Shown: positions 9,217 to 23,403 of the stretch, piece by piece
How the letters are laid out: each line of letters begins with the position of its first letter
How positions within the stretch are numbered: position 1 is the first letter of the stretch
NCBI GenBank assembly: GCA_036345935.2
Contig: JADWOT020000004.1
Span: 3,979,830-4,043,829, forward strand
From: Taenia hydatigena
Lineage: Eukaryota > Platyhelminthes > Cestoda > Cyclophyllidea > Taeniidae
Length of the DNA: 64,000 nucleotides
Reading direction: 5' to 3'
The notes under the pieces: model-generated
Told to the model about the DNA's origin: nothing
Databases searched by the model: none
The model's input: only the letters and a program-made list of their open reading frames with translations
Translations under genes and position numbers: made by a program

Positions 9217-11289
9217 AGGCCACCGATATCTCTCCTTTGGAGCTCTTGGCAACTTCAACTCATCCATATGGCCAGTTCGTCGTGTAACGCTAAAACACCT
9301 GCCCGCCCATTGATACTGATATTGGTGATAATTCTGACAGCTATTGCCCATTTTAACACACAATATCATTGCATTGATGATGGATTTGAAAGAGGCAGCA
9401 AGGAGCGACCAGTTCAGCACTAGTGGTCTGCCTACTTCTTCAACTATGACAAGTGGTCTCGCTCTGTAGTACATTATTCACCAAAACATCACATAATTCA
9501 GCTGCAATGGTCTGTCTGTCTGTATTCTACTGAGAAATCAAATATCTGCAGCTGACCCACACATAAAGCATTCTAAAAAGCTTGACGATGTGTGCACCTA
9601 GCAGCCTACTTACACTATTTGGGTAGACTGTACCCACTAGTAAAGCAGTGCAAGGATGTAGGGGATTGGCCTAATTCGAGGACAAGAACGAGGACCCCTC
9701 CTGACGGCCTAAAGGAATAGAAAGGCATGAAGCCGTTTGTATGGCGGGTATAGATAAAGCATATTTGGTCCCAATTTGAAATACTTGGTAAATATGCAAT
9801 CACTTGGAAGAAAAAAGACCATAAATGGGAAATTCCAGTGGATAGTCATTAATCTTGCCGATAGGTGAGTTGTGATCGACGGCACTGCCTTAACATTTTC
9901 GCTCATCTTCCAACTAACTAATTTAGCCTCATTTCACTTTACTGCACTGCTGTTTAGGGTAAAGTTCTTTAACAGCCTCTTTGTTATGAATGTGTGGGAC
10001 AGTTGCGGTCTTGAGGCTCATTTCTGTTATAGGCACAACGTCCTGGCATGATCCCTTTGAAAGCTAATGTTGCCAATACAAACTTTCCACGATCTTCACA
10101 ACTCAGTATAGTCATTTTGACCCACGACATTATAGTGATGTTCGTAGAGTCATGAAATACTGCGCCATTTCTTAACAGCAGCGAGAGACATTTCAACACT
10201 CGTGGGTTCGGAACAAGCAAATCAGCCAAAAATGAAGAAAGTAAATAAACAAAGCAAGTAACTATTTGGTCGCAAGTAAGTTCACCATCCCAGTGAATTA
10301 AAAAAACTCAGGATGTTATCATTTCTAATTTAGTTACGAGCATTTAATTTGGTCCCGCTTTTTGGATATGGGCGGCAGCAAAAGCATAAACATTGGAACT
10401 CTCTTGAACACACTTTTTGGCTGATGAAACTGTGGCTTCAAAAGTCACTTCTGATTTTTTGTGGTACATGAAGTTGGGCAACTCTAAAAAGGGCTCGCTG
10501 CTCTCCAAATTGCTACTGTAGCGTGTGTAGTTTAGTCAAGATGGAAAGATACACAGGCAAATTAAAACCAGTCATCAAATCCCAGTTAAAGTAAACTCTG
10601 TTCTGTTAGCCAATAGGCGTGGCACTACACCAGACCATGCAGCACGTGACACCGGTCGATTCTACATGTGACAGGGCAGATGAAAAATTTATCATAATAG
10701 GGCAAGACATGCAGCTAGTCTCAGTACTGCACTCTATCATCCTTGACACCCTTCTCCGCTTCCGTTTATGCTAGCATTCTGCACCCCTTTGGATCTCCAC
10801 TACTTCTTCCAATCCTCTCCGAAGAATTTCAATCAATCAAAGCATGGGAATCAGTTGAAATTGTTAGGAGTTCAGTGTAAATTATTGTATTTCCTCCTTT
10901 GACTTAATTTAGTCCCACTCCTATGTTTGTGGGCGCCACTCCAACTACTAATTCAGGTAATGGCATCTTTTTGAATTTGACCTGTCTAGAGAACTCCGTA
11001 TGTCCAAGGGAGGTGTACGAGCTTTCTTTTCTTTTCAAACATATTTGTTTCGATAAGCTGCCTTAATCATGCTTGCATCTCATGCTTAAGCAGAGAAGCA
11101 TTTATAAAAACGACTGGGTAGATGGCTGGATGGAGGAAATAAAATTGTAAAGTTAAGCCCAAACAATCTGCATTGTAATCGGGGCTCGATGTCATCTTAC
11201 GCTCAGACACTCCCTCTTCCTTCTTTCTCCTCTTCCTAGATCTTCTGCTTTCTCTTCACCCTTCTAACCTTTTAATTTTCTCTCAGCAG
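9217..11289. other. No supported gene
   Basis: The only notable item is a minus-strand 127-codon frame (9091-9474) opposite the signal-peptide-like ORF. It has no motif or splice support. A (TCTG)3 run lies near 9508. Confidence 0.35.
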
Positions 11290-11350
11290 AAAAGGCATCG
11301 TTCCTCACCCACCCTGGAGGCGTGGACCCACTCCCATTCCTCTCCCAAAT
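11290..11350 (+). CDS. Candidate exon, Ser/His-rich (copy 1)
   Basis: A long polypyrimidine tract and CTCTCAGCAG precede a 61-nt exon that ends at GTGAGC. In phase 0 it reads KRHRSSPTLEAWTHSHSSPK plus one base. It joins in phase to 11452 across a 101-nt intron. No family was recognised. Copy 2 (51048-51108) has the same sites. Confidence 0.4.
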
Positions 11351-11451
11351 GTGAGCAAGCGTTGGCGCAGGCATGAAGTCAGCAGCGTTAACAAGCAATT
11401 CGCACTTACTGTTCATGTTGCCACACCTCCATCATCTTTACCCCTCTTCAG

Positions 11452-11518
11452 TGGTCGTGATGCAAGCACGAATTCAGCAGCAGACGGAGTCGACCACTGT
11501 TAGTGGCTTGGCACTGTT
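11452..11518 (+). CDS. Candidate exon, Gln/Thr-rich (copy 1)
   Basis: Acceptor TTTACCCCTCTTCAG and donor GTAAGC enclose 67 nt (two in, two out) reading VVMQARIQQQTESTTVSGLA. Phase fits 11350. In copy 2 the acceptor AG has become AC, so this exon is only spliceable here. Confidence 0.4.
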
Positions 11519-14206
11519 GTAAGCAATGATGAAGCAGACTATGGTATACCAGCATTACCTTTTGCTTCATCATCCCAATTCAATGGCTGCTTCTGTCCAG
11601 CATTATTTTACTACTGTTTCACTTGACGCTTAAAATCGACTAAAATGGCACAAAAATCAAACGCGAATATTAGGTTTTGCCTATCATGCATTAGGCAGCA
11701 TCGTACATTAATAGAAACAAATGACATCCTTGAATCTGTAAAGACTGGTTCTCTTTCTCGAATTCTTCTCCCATCCTATGTCCTTCTTCAAAGTCATTTC
11801 TGGAAATGTTTATTCCTTTTGCTACATTCACGCTCGGCTGTCTCACTTTTCCACCTTATCTTACAGATGATAGATGGGCAGATGCAGTTTCATGTAATTA
11901 TCACCCCCACTGCATTTTTTGAGACCATAAATCGTTCCTCTAACTCCACTTCACGTTTGGTTCTCTCACTCTCACATCTTCCAGTGTAAAATGTATTTCT
12001 TCCTCAATCCCTTTTTTGCTACGTCATTCTTCGCCAAAATCAGTGCAGTGAGTTGTCGCCATCTTTTATTGTCCACATCTAGTGCCCACCAGTCACTCTC
12101 ACTCGTGCCGCATGGCTTTGACGTTTCACGATTCACGGTATAGATCACACTAAACGCAAATCACAATGTACCACAATCACTTATAGCCGAATGTATTCCC
12201 TTTCTGACTTTTCGCCTCCTTTTATGCAAGGTAATGGCTCCTTTTTTACCAAATCATTTCATCTCAGACCCTACTTACTCTGCCCCTCCTTTTATTCTAC
12301 TCACGAGGGTAAACGTAAGCACACCCATTTCTTTCCTGTTTGTGAGTTGTGATAGATCGCAACTTACACTTTTCGTCGTACTAAGGTCCACCCTCGAGTG
12401 CGTGCCTGCGTCTGCTTGAATGTGTGTGAGCTCACATGGCACTCTTTTTTCCTCCATGCCTGTCTCGTTGTCCACCTTCATCAGTTGTCTTTTGGACAGT
12501 TGCATCAACTGCCTCATTGCAGATATGGGTAGAGTAGCATACCTTCCTCACCAGTCGTTAGTCGCTAGTCAAACTGGGCTGCGTGTTGTTGTGCATCTGC
12601 ATAAGTGAGAAAATGTGCATGTCTATTCATATGCTCCTGCACTCTACATCATTCTAATACACCAGGTATCCAGCGTAACTTCGTGCCTGGTAAGGACTTG
12701 TTTGTTGGCTGTGTGGCTCTTTATTCAAGTAGTTGGCTGAGCAAGTCATTGGTATTTATTGTTAATTGTTTACTCTTGGATTACTCCCGCATTCTCCCCA
12801 TGACATCGCCCACAGTTTGCTTATTATCCACTACTATTCCTTTCAGAGTGAGAAGAAAGCAATGTAGCAGGCTAAAACGAAGAGAATGATGCATAAGAAA
12901 GCGGTCGCAATATTGTCAAAGCTTAATCATTCACCATACAATTTTTTAAAATGGGCTTTGCAATGACTTTGGATTTGAAAGCGCTGTTAGGCTAGTGTAC
13001 CGTAGCCATTTCTAATTTAGCACTCTGCGCGCTCCTCAATCTATGCTAAGTGGGTTCGTCCAAGTGTATGTTATCCACTAAAACGTCACGTGCCTCAGCT
13101 GCGATTCGTCTGCACTGTACTGAGAGATCAAATTTCTGTAGATCCCTGTACTAGTATTCCGCCACAAACCCCACCTCCCTCAATAATTTTCAACTGAATG
13201 AGTGCCTGAGGATCTGCTCTATCAGTGTACTTTCTCGTTATCAGGTGGTGTCTAGTGTGTCCAACTGCTGTAACAATGGCAACTACCCTACGTTGTGTTT
13301 TAATTACATGCCTTAGTTTTTCTGAGTGCAATGCTTGCATGGACGATGACATGCTTATGCCCTCCCTTGCGCCCTTCTTAATGGGAATGGTCTACGGCCA
13401 CAGCACTGGCATGAGAAATTAACATAGGCGGTAAGGTACTTGAATTCAAATTCATTTAATGTTTGAAATGGTGTGAAGTGAGTTCTTTGAACGTTTCAGT
13501 ATGCTCAACCTTACTCGTGTAACTCCCTGTCTTAACCTGCTCTTCTGTCAGTTTGTCTGACAAGATGCAATCTCAAAAGCACTTTTTAGAAGCCAACCCA
13601 TCAGACTTTAGATTAATGTGCGATTTTATTTGAAAAGTTTGTATTAACTAGGTGCTTATGTGTTCCATGCGACCTTAGGCAACTGCCGTTTCTGTTTACG
13701 GCACAGTATTCTTCAAGACCCTACCTGCCAACGTAGTTAAGCTCGCAATACTACCAGGTAAAAGTTATGCGAATTTCAGAGGGTGTAACAACAAATGTTG
13801 AAAGCTGGTCACTGCATCTCAGAGTCCAAATGACTGTGAGAGAATTCATTTGGCCAGTTTTAAATGTAATATGCATCATCCGACTGTCCGTTTTTACTTG
13901 TTAACATATTGATAGTAAATTTAGGACTGTAAGTAAATTTGACTCTCTGGGCGTATTTGTGGAGCAATGGAAATCAAATTTCTTCAACACCGCTCTCAGC
14001 TTCCTGCAGCCAATGCATGGACGTGAACGATAGCGTATGTCACCCTTCAGCTAGCAATTGTATCTGACATTATTATTTCCACCGTGACGAAAATGAGATC
14101 AGTTTTATTGAATTGATAACCAACTACCCTCAAAATGCAGCCCTGCCATTTGTATACTAACCACACGGACAAATAGCGCCTGATTTTTGCAACTTGTACC
14201 TTTTAG

Positions 14207-14338
14207 GAGAGCCCTACAAATGTGCCTTTTCCTCAGTTCTGCCTCAGTGATTTTGAGCACATAAATATGAACGGTGTTAAAAATCTAAAGGCTGAGGCTG
14301 TAAGGAGAATGCAACCTGCAGTTAGCATGAGTTGCCAA
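14207..14338 (+). pseudogene. Exon with 22-bp deletion (copy 1)
   Basis: Counterpart of the intact exon 53982-54135. After ALQM, copy 1 lacks 22 bp (about 14223), which shifts the frame and brings TAA at 14262-14264. The acceptor and the GTGGGT donor are unchanged. Confidence 0.5.
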
Positions 14339-14678
14339 GTGGGTTTTATTATTATTATTACCTCCTAATTTGACGCCTTTATGACAATCGGGTGACTGAT
14401 AGCGACCTGTAAAGTGATGTTTTGTATTGCTTTAAGCTGCCAATATTCTGACAATATTCTGTTCACTTTACCTAAATCTTACCCATTGCGAATTTTGGTG
14501 CATAATTGCTTAGTCTTGTGCAGATTTAAAGACTACATAAGCGCTTAAAAACGTTTTGCCATTTGAGCCGGCTGCCATTGCTTCCCTTTTGCCTTATGGC
14601 ATTCCTCGAACTTCTTTCCCTCCTACTTCCTATACAATCCTTAGACTGTACAGTGCAAGCGTCAGAGGGTGACATCAG

Positions 14679-14839
14679 AGCGATTCGGGGGAAGACGATC
14701 ACAATTCAGCTATGGCTGATTCCCATGATTCTACCCTCACAGCCTTTCTGTCTATGGACTTTGAAAATGCGGCCCTCGTTTTACAGTGGCAAAATGGTCT
14801 TTGTTTCGACATGTTGCGCTTGAAGTTGGGTTGCCTTTG
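14679..14839 (+). CDS. Candidate acidic exon (copy 1)
   Basis: Acceptor GTGACATCAG is followed by an open frame to TGA at 14837-14839. The peptide starts SDSGEDDHNSAMADSHDSTL and continues SMDFENAALVLQWQNG. The same frame is open upstream (14547-14669) and is interrupted only by TGA at 14670-14672 in both copies. Several frames are open here, so this is tentative. Confidence 0.28.
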
Positions 14840-16169
14840 ACAAATGCATTTTATCACAGACATTCAGCTTACCGGCTCCATTCACTACAACGAAGTAGGC
14901 TGCACGTTTTGGTGCCTCCATAGTTATGTTCTCTACTCCTCCTTGTGATCGTGTTCGCATGGGGTTTGAAGAGAGTCCAGTTGTTGGTACCTTGTTTGCG
15001 GTAGCTTTTAACCGCAAAGCATGGACGAAATCAAGCAAATAGCACAGCTGTTTACATAATGGCATCTTTTAGTACAAGAGGATGAAAAACAAATATCTTT
15101 GCATGGGATAATAAACAATTCAGGGGTGCCGTGCGCCTTTGCACATGATAGTATTAACTGATTATACAAGATTCGCTTTGCGTGACCACGTCAAATCCAA
15201 AAGCTAATCCGCATTAATATAACAAGCACAAAGCCATTAAATCACAAATAATATGCTTCCAACGCAGGGAAACCGTGTGACAAACACAGCCAAATGCAAC
15301 TGAAAAGCCCTTTTAACACTCAAAACTTGATCATTTAATGTCAACATTGCCCAAAGCATCAGCTAAAGTAATCTTTGACTTGTGTTTTTTTCTAATCGGT
15401 TTTAAAAGTTTCTTAACATTTTGCTGATCACTAGTGCCTACTGACAAATGTCAAATCGGGCTTTATCTTCACCTTCTCCTATTAATCACCACACTCAACT
15501 CCACATCAATGACAAACAGACGTATTGCCTCCTTTGATACTTTGAATGACTTAGCTTTCAATGCACGATTCTAGGAAGCTGACAGTTCAAACGACGAAAT
15601 GGCGCTGACGACGTCCCTAATAGTGCTCTAGAATGCAACCTTTCGTGCGCATGGCCAGTTGTCAATGGCTTAGACTCGCAAACAAAAGCCAACTTGGCAT
15701 ATGTTCATTCCTTCCGCCACGTCGGTAACCAGCATACGTTTCGCACTAACTATTCTTTGCCCAGCCTAGTTGTAGTAAAGCGATGCAAATAATGATTGCG
15801 AACAGCCGGGGTTGGAAGTACCTTCCAAAACGCTCACACATCTGAAGTCTAGGTCTGGACAGTAGGTTGCGGTATGCAAGCTATCGGTCCCTGTCGACAG
15901 AATGCAGCCCGTTATTTTTCTAAGTTTGTCTATGACACCTCTGATTTCGCTTCACTTGCCAAACATCCCCATTAATTGCATTAGTCAAGTAAAACCCCCA
16001 GTTTAAGCAGCGAGTGTGAATTTAGCAGTGCTTCTTTCGCAATCGATGGGTTTTCTGCACCAAGGTTTTTATTTATTCGGTGTTTTAAAGCCAGCTAAAG
16101 TATTTAACTCAAGCCGACTTGCCGATTATGAGAGTAATTCAATTATTACATAGGATATCTTACGTAAGC
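14840..16169. other. No supported gene
   Basis: A minus-strand frame at 14781-15065 (extended to 119 codons in copy 2) and an overlapping + frame near 14760-14935 are both open with no deciding signal. Confidence 0.35.
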
Positions 16170-17336
16170 TACAAACGTTACGTGCATTACAGCTTTGACA
16201 AAGTAGTTATCGTTTTCAATGCCATAACATCTTTTGTTTATGTGTAGGCCTTTAAGCCACCAATTCTTCGTTATTCTGCTACCTATTTGCAAGGGGTTCA
16301 AATCTTTAGGGTTAACATACAAATCAAGTCTGGTTAATATTTGCGACACTACCAGTACCATTAGCGCAGCTACCTTCTCAAAACACATATTGAATTCCTA
16401 GCACTCCTACATCCTACCGTCATCAGCTGCCGATTTTATTCGAGATCATTTTTCACCTCTTTTGAGGAGTTGCGTTGGTCACGACGCAAGAAAACAGTTA
16501 TCGCAATGCTATAATCTACAAAGGCTTCTGAATCATTTCTGAAACCACAATTTCTAGGAGCCTATGGAAACTACTAAAATAGCATATCGACAAAGTGAAA
16601 CGAAACGCCATTTACACCAAAGATTGGTAGTTTCCCTTTTAATCTGCTAATAGATTTTAGTACATTTAGTTCAATCATCGGATTGACGTGAACGATAGTG
16701 CAAGATTGATGAGAAGTAGGCTCTATTTTCAACGCATTCAGCTACCAAATATAATTCAAAGTATTCAAAGTATCATGAAAAAACGTAGATTGTTGAGTTG
16801 CAGGTATCTCGGTGAGCTGCCGGAATGAGGAATAGGTGAGCAGACTTGACCTTTTTTAATAAAGAAAAATCTGACCCTGTTTTATAAGCATGCTGCCCTA
16901 ACAAATTTAAGTAAATGCGTTTGACGCGATGACATGGCATGGAATATTTTTACTGCTTTATGAAATGATAAGAATTGTTTGTGCTTGAAGCAAAGTTTTC
17001 AGCAAGACCCACTTCAAAACCACGATGAAGCGTTACAAGGCCAAAAATGCTTATATAAACGGACTTTTTGTCGTTTTGAGACCCAAAACTGTCAAAATTA
17101 ATGTTACGTTATCAAAATTGGAATCAAACTGCAATCCAAAGGTACTCAAACGAGAACCGTTTTTACACAGAACCAAAAAGCATGCAATTGTTACTACAAT
17201 GCAAAACTACCCCCCGATTTCTTATTCACATTGGTGGCAGATAGTACAGGCACAATGCATCTCTTGAAATCAAGGTAATAGATCCTATGCTGCTGTTGAT
17301 GGCATAAAGACAGGCATCCCGAGCATCACAATAAGC
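16170..17336 (+). other. 1167-bp block present only in copy 1
   Basis: Copy 2 joins directly at 55966/55967. The block is flanked by TAAGC (16165-16169) and ends in TAAGC (17332-17336). There are no terminal inverted repeats and no transposase-like frame. A 5-bp target duplication from an insertion, or a microhomology deletion in copy 2, would both fit. Confidence 0.75.
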
Positions 17337-20300
17337 ACGATAATCAAACTTCATAGTTTAACTGGCGTGGAGTTGGACATTTTCCTATGAGCAGGATGAT
17401 GACACCAATGAAACCAAAATTAAATTGAATGCAAGCCTGAAATCAACAACGAATTCCATTTTACTAAAAGTACATTTGGTGTAGAAATCAGTGTATGGTA
17501 GTTATCTTAGGAGGCTATTTTGATTTGTCATTTCATTAGGTTTTTTACTTGATAATAAATCCATATAAATTGCATTCCTGCATAAGTTGGAAGGAGACTT
17601 CAACAATGAGTGTACAACTAAAGAGCATTGATTAAACATTCAACACAAAATTAAAGGCATGAAAGTCCTTAAAAGTCAGCTACAAGTCTGTTTCATCAGC
17701 TTTCATTTTTTGTTTGCCTTGACAGGTTAGTTTAGTAAGTCTCTTTGCAACTAAACTGAGGCATCGACTCGGGCCCGTGGTATGATGCAGAACGTAAAAA
17801 TAGTGGCTTGAAACACACTGCTATGCATTATTTATATATTTATTGACTACAGATAGACTTGTGGTCAAAACGGAGTCAATTATAGACCATTACTGCTAGT
17901 TAATGTAGGCAAGTGCTTGTAAACCATGTTGGCATGCAGTATCATGTCATTTTTCTTTGCAGTGGGCATAAACAGCTTTCGTGTCAAGGTATCATCATCT
18001 ATTGGATTTATCTACCTGCGCACCTACAACTTAAAGAAATAATGCCGAGCATGAATTGAGTTATGAACAGTGATTTAAATCATGCGTAGCTTTCACTGAT
18101 TCGTGGCTATACTGCTTACATTTCCTTCCAGAGGAGTGGTGTGTGGATACCATGAGTTCAACTGATGACACCGTACTTTTAATAGAATCTGGTGGCTCTA
18201 CTTTGCCGCATCGATAATCGCGACACGAACACTTTATTTTGCGTAATGCAAAGTGGCATGAAGGGGCAAAATGCCAATGCATGCCACAAAAAATTGAGTC
18301 CATTTAGGTCGGCAATAAACGAAACCATGTGATCAAATGATCCCAAGTACATCAGCTACAAAACTGCAGCCTTTTTACTCAGGGATTTGCAGAGTTTGGG
18401 TGCATAAGTCAACAACAGAAAATCAATGAAACAGGGTTTGTGTGCTTAATTTTCTGCTTCGCAGAAAGTGATGCCAAAATGAGTACTACCACGCCACATA
18501 TAATGGACTAAAGTAGATCAAGGAAGCCTGGCGATTGGGAAGGCGTTGCATGCCTAAGGCTTTAAAAAACGTATGGAGAAGTGCAAATGGCAGCGTGGAG
18601 ACAGGCAGGATGAGGAAGGATATTTAAAATGCAAAGTCATTATAGAAGGACAAAGAAACTAGTGGATGCAAAAGCATTCACAACTTAATACTTATTACAA
18701 ACTAAGGGAAGAGAGTGCTGACTGACAGAACATGTTCAAGTACTGTGAGTTTTCCCTGCTCAGCAACAAAATACGCATAGTTTAAATCATTCAATGGCAA
18801 AAAGAAAAGCCGATTACGATGAATTACAGAGCTTTAGCCACTGTGCTTAAAATCCTTTCTGAGCTGCCTCAGTTATGTGGTTACCCCTCTTTTCCACAGC
18901 CACCGAGGTATTGAAAGACATCTTGCCAAAATTGTTAGGCATCAAACAAAAGCTTGCATGTTATACGTGAGGCATTTCCTTAGTCAATTTCCCTTCCGGT
19001 TGAAAGTCGCCTTGGATTTCATCCCGGTTTCCTCATCCTTTTTCGATCTAAATGTTATTTGCGTTAAAAATAACTGCAGGCGTCTTGCGACAAATGTGGA
19101 AAAAAACTCGCCTAAGCCTTTGAATAGGAGGAGTGCTAGGAAGACCAGTAGGCAACAGCAAGAAAACAAGCAAGGGTCTTCAAATCGGCTATTAGACGGA
19201 GTAAGTGAGCTTAGATGGCTGTCCGTAATGAGTGATACGTAACTCAAAAATCAGTTGGTTGTGGCTTGCGGCCAATCGCACGTGCCAACAATGGAAGAAT
19301 TTAACCGCTTTCACTCCACGATAGGTAGAGCACAGTGCAAGAGGCAATATTTATAAGTGAGGCAAGTTTCGAGCATTGCGCTTCGTTAAAATGACTTAGA
19401 TAATGTAGAGACGCTGACCTTAATTCTTTCGCAACATCTTTGTCGATCGCTGGCAGATTTACTTGAAGCATAATGATAGCAATTTCATCATCTCACACAA
19501 GGTAGTTGAAAAGCATCAAATCTTGCGGTGACAATGCAATAGTCTTTCCATTAAGGAAAAGCGACCTTTTGCTCGTACCGCATGCCATAAATCCTTCCAC
19601 TGGGAGACCTCGTGCACTACCAAAATTAGTGCATAGAAATCATGAGGCCTAGTTTTAGGTAAAGCTGATCTATTATCATACAGTAGCTCAGGCGACACGC
19701 GCATCTTTCTAGCGGTAAGAATTGAAAAGGCACTGAATGAGTCAATCCTCCGATTTGGTTAAAGAGTAAATGTGGCCTAAGTGGAAGACACTGTAAAATG
19801 CCAAAATCTGCGCTTTTTAAGATCCATCGGCATGCAATAGAACAGTTGGCTAATTTTAGCCTTTTCATGAGTTTTACGGTCCATGCTGTGGAAGCATTTC
19901 ATTCCCTTGCTGCACCTGGCGATATGTGTTTGCGTGAATCCACAAAAGACTTGTCAAAATAATGCAACAAATCTAGTCGTAAAAAAAGGCAGTCAGGAGG
20001 TAGAACTTGAAGTCTCCGTCAGCCGTAATGCTTTTGTTATTGCTTACATCCAGCGCACAGAGATGCAGCAAAGAAGTGAACACCAAAAATCGTTCTTTTT
20101 AAGCAGGCAGGGCCAGGCACTCTAAACAAAAGGGGGCTCTCAAAACGTTGAGCAGTTAGAATATCAAAATAAAGTGGCCGTCAATGCAGATTAAGACACC
20201 GCATAAAGTGCTTCTTCAATATGAGTGAAACATGGGGCTGGGACGCGTCTGATTTGCTGGCAGAAAATAACGTTATTGCAGAGCTGTAGATGTGGCTTTG

Positions 20301-23300
20301 ATGCCGGGTCAGTTGTACAACAGTACTAAATGGGGACAACGGACCACATGGAATCGACCAAAACAAGTTAGGGTCAGTGTTTTCTCATCAGGCTATGTAA
20401 ATCTGATGATAAAGAACTTCGTGGGCATTGATAACAATTTTAGGCTGTGATGCGAAGACGTACAGCAAACTGTGAGCGCGAAATAAGCAGAATAGTCAGT
20501 GATTTGAAAGGATACCCCATCCGATGAAAACAGATGTTATCAATTTCAGCGCATATCGAATTTCTTACTAGTAAGAAGATGTGCGCTGGAGTGGAGGAAG
20601 GGCGAAGGGATGAAAGACGGTGCCTCCCTTACATCTTTTACCCGCTTACTCTTTTAAGCCACTGCCAATGAAATCATCTTTTGGTAATCAAATGAACGTC
20701 GGTGGCACAGAATGGAAGACATGGCGACCGGGCCAATTTTTGACAACCGTTAGAAAGCGTAACAATCTTGTGCACTTTTCAAAATTTATATAATTTTTAC
20801 TTTTCGTTCCTATAGGATAGAATAGCAGACAGTCACGTACCGTACTACGTTGCTATCGAATCGCTTATTGTTTTATTACCGTACAAATCTAAGTTGATGT
20901 GAAACTAAGGTAAGGCCTAGAGAGGTCATTTGACAAAATTTAAAGAAGAATATGCGCGTCTCACCTGAGGGTATTTAAATTGCAGCACTCAAATACAAGG
21001 CACGAGTCTATGTGGGCTCAGACGCACGCTCGCCTGATGACCTCCGTATTTTCACAATAGCTTCCGTTAAATCGCATCTTCACCCACCCTCTTAGCTTCT
21101 CTTCCAACTAAAATTGGATGAGGAGCCAGGTGATGGCTTAAGCTCTACATTCATTAAGATTAACATGCAGTAAAAACACATAAGACTCATTTTAGTAAAC
21201 GTAGCGTCGTAATAAACCAAGGCCGTATGAAAGAGTACACTGCTTACGACAGAGAAGAAAGGATGAGAAGCCATAGTATGGTTAAAATGTTATATCCTTA
21301 TGAAATCTACGGCTTCAGAGAGAAAATCAGTCGCAGAATACTGCGTGATTTCCTTGCTCTGTCAGGTAGTTTTCGTGTTATCCAAGTGATTCTATAGGTG
21401 TGGGAATTAACTTAGTAAAGAATGCGGTGTCTCATAGCGCAGTAATGAATTGACAACATTTTGCGGCTTTTTAGTGGTATACCAGCATCAAGTTTGCCTA
21501 ACTGAAAGGCTTTAAGGAGCGCCATATTTAGGATGGCTTTGTTAAGTCGTCATCGAGAATTCGTTTGCCCACTTTTTGGCATTTATTACTTTCTTCGCGA
21601 AGCATAGTGAGCTTGCGGTGACGCCTCGAATCACCCATGCTGGTTGAAAGTGCGGATCCAAGGACTGCCAAGCAAACGTTTCTCATCTAGATAAATGCGA
21701 AGTCACCTAACGATTTAGCGTGTCTTGTTCTCATATACACCAAGAAGCCCGTTTGGAATTTGTACATTTTTTACGCGCGTTTAGCAACTAATAATGCTAA
21801 CAAAAATAGCATTCCGGCATTGCACTCCTACACATGAAAGAGTTGCTCAGAGACAGCCAAGCATACACAAGGCGGTGGTCCGCCCACAGATAGCATGGTT
21901 GGTGTGCTGAGAGCATTGTGACGAGTAGGACTAAAAATGTTAGAAAAGCGTCCAAAGCTGACCAAAGAAAGACGAAATATCCATTGATTGGGTCTACCAC
22001 CAATTTTACAATGCCCAAACCAAATGTTTCCACAATCAATTCAACCAACAAATCTACATATACTGATTTTGTTACTACTGATCCATTTGCTTTTATGGTT
22101 CTGGTGTTCATACTAACTTTCTCGTGAATCCGTACAAAATACCCACTCACAATATTGCAGCTCGTCATATAATTGAAAGTGAACGCCATCCATATAGGGC
22201 AGGCATCCTCACCAGACCACATAGCACATTAGCTCCAAGCAGTATGATGATTATTGATTTCACGGTGGGCATAGATGTGCAGGCCAAGAGATCACTTTAT
22301 TGGTTCACCAAGGTTGTAGGCAAAGATGTGCATGATACTCGAGCATTTTCGTGTCAAAAGGTCGCACACCCAATAAAAAGTCAGCGAGTATGCTCCGCCG
22401 AATCTCGAAGCACTACTGGTGACTGTGACAATAGTAGTCACAAACGTTGATTCTGTTTAGAACTCCTAAGGTGGCTGCAAAGTTAATTTAACATTGAGAT
22501 ATGTTAAGGATAGTATTTGCGTTTGTAATTTACTCAAAATACTCCAGACCATTTAAACACAAAGCTAATTTTCTTCAAATGTGAGTTTTAGCTTTAAATG
22601 TGTTCGATATTATTTTTAATGCGAGTAGATTTAACGCTTTCCTTGTTCGAGTTTACTTTGAATGCTCGAAGTAATGTGCAGAGGTAACAAGCTTAAGCTA
22701 CATTCAGCACTAAAATGTAGTCTGCGTTCCTTGGCGTAAAATGAGTTACAAGAGAAGGATTAAACGGTTGCTGTCCTGAAAATGCGTACCACCTACATGG
22801 CAGCTGACTTGGCACCTGGATGAGGGTACCTGCTACTTGGATCGTCAAAGCGAGTGAGGAAAGGCTATCACGCCTCAATTTCCTGTCAGGAGAGGCCGGT
22901 GCCATTTAATTCGCATTTGTCATCATGGTTAATCTAATGGAATGCTATAACAATGTGTCATTGGAATGGGACCAACTTGGCTGCGTCTTTGGCTGGAGTC
23001 GTCTGGCAGTCACGTGGCACTCAAAGCAGACAGGCACATCATTCAACAAATAACTCCTCAAAAATGCTCCGAATTGATTGATGAGCAATTAGCCTGTGAT
23101 CTGCAAAATCACCGAGTGGACCCATATAATATCGAGTTTTAAATGAAAAGAGTGTGTCAAGAAAAAGATCGGGTATGAGCTGAGCTCGGTCAAGCTGATC
23201 AGATTTATATTTATCCATTCTGCCTCTTCACGCGCCACCTCGAAACATGGTCTTTGAGAGTAGGCTTGCACTATGGTAAGCGAATGTGCATGCCGAGGAG

Positions 23301-23403
23301 CATGAAAAAGAAAAGAAGATTGCGAAGGTAATAGGAGAAAGTAGAGTGCGCTGAAGAAGAGGAAGATGGTGATGACGATGATAACTCATGACGCAAACGA
23401 TAG
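17337..23403. other. No supported gene; diverged part of the duplication
   Basis: Open frames at 18061 (-), 18877 (+), 21797 (-) and 22124 (+) are either broken in copy 2 or differ mostly by amino acid changes, so I do not call them. About 144 bp near 21209-21352 is absent from copy 2. Confidence 0.4.

Larger units (their letters stand above)
11180..12870 (+). other. Pyrimidine-rich stretch (copy 1)
   Basis: About 1.7 kb with marked C+T excess on the + strand, also present in copy 2 at about 50940-52630. It produces several spurious Ser/Leu/Phe-rich + frames (11645, 12234, 12420, 12605). Long polypyrimidine tracts precede the two exon candidates inside it. Confidence 0.6.

Noticed and set aside
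12234..12889. Series of + frames in the pyrimidine-rich stretch
   Set aside because: Ser/Leu/Phe/Cys-rich low-complexity products expected from C/T-rich DNA. Only the two short phase-compatible exons at 11290 and 11452 were kept.
6827..14672. Idea that TGA is reassigned, because several good frames are broken by TGA
   Set aside because: Other frames end cleanly at TGA, one TGA site is TGG in the other copy, and flatworm nuclear genes use the standard code. Decay and splicing explain the cases better.
18877..19242. 121-codon + frame with a 94-codon counterpart in copy 2 (57604-57888)
   Set aside because: Differences between copies are mostly amino acid changes rather than silent ones, and the start is lost in copy 2, so there is no sign of selection on the frame. 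No motif or splice support was seen.
22124..22450. 108-codon + frame also present in copy 2 at 60751
   Set aside because: The C termini differ by indel and many replacements are non-conservative. It overlaps a 141-codon minus frame that is broken in copy 2.
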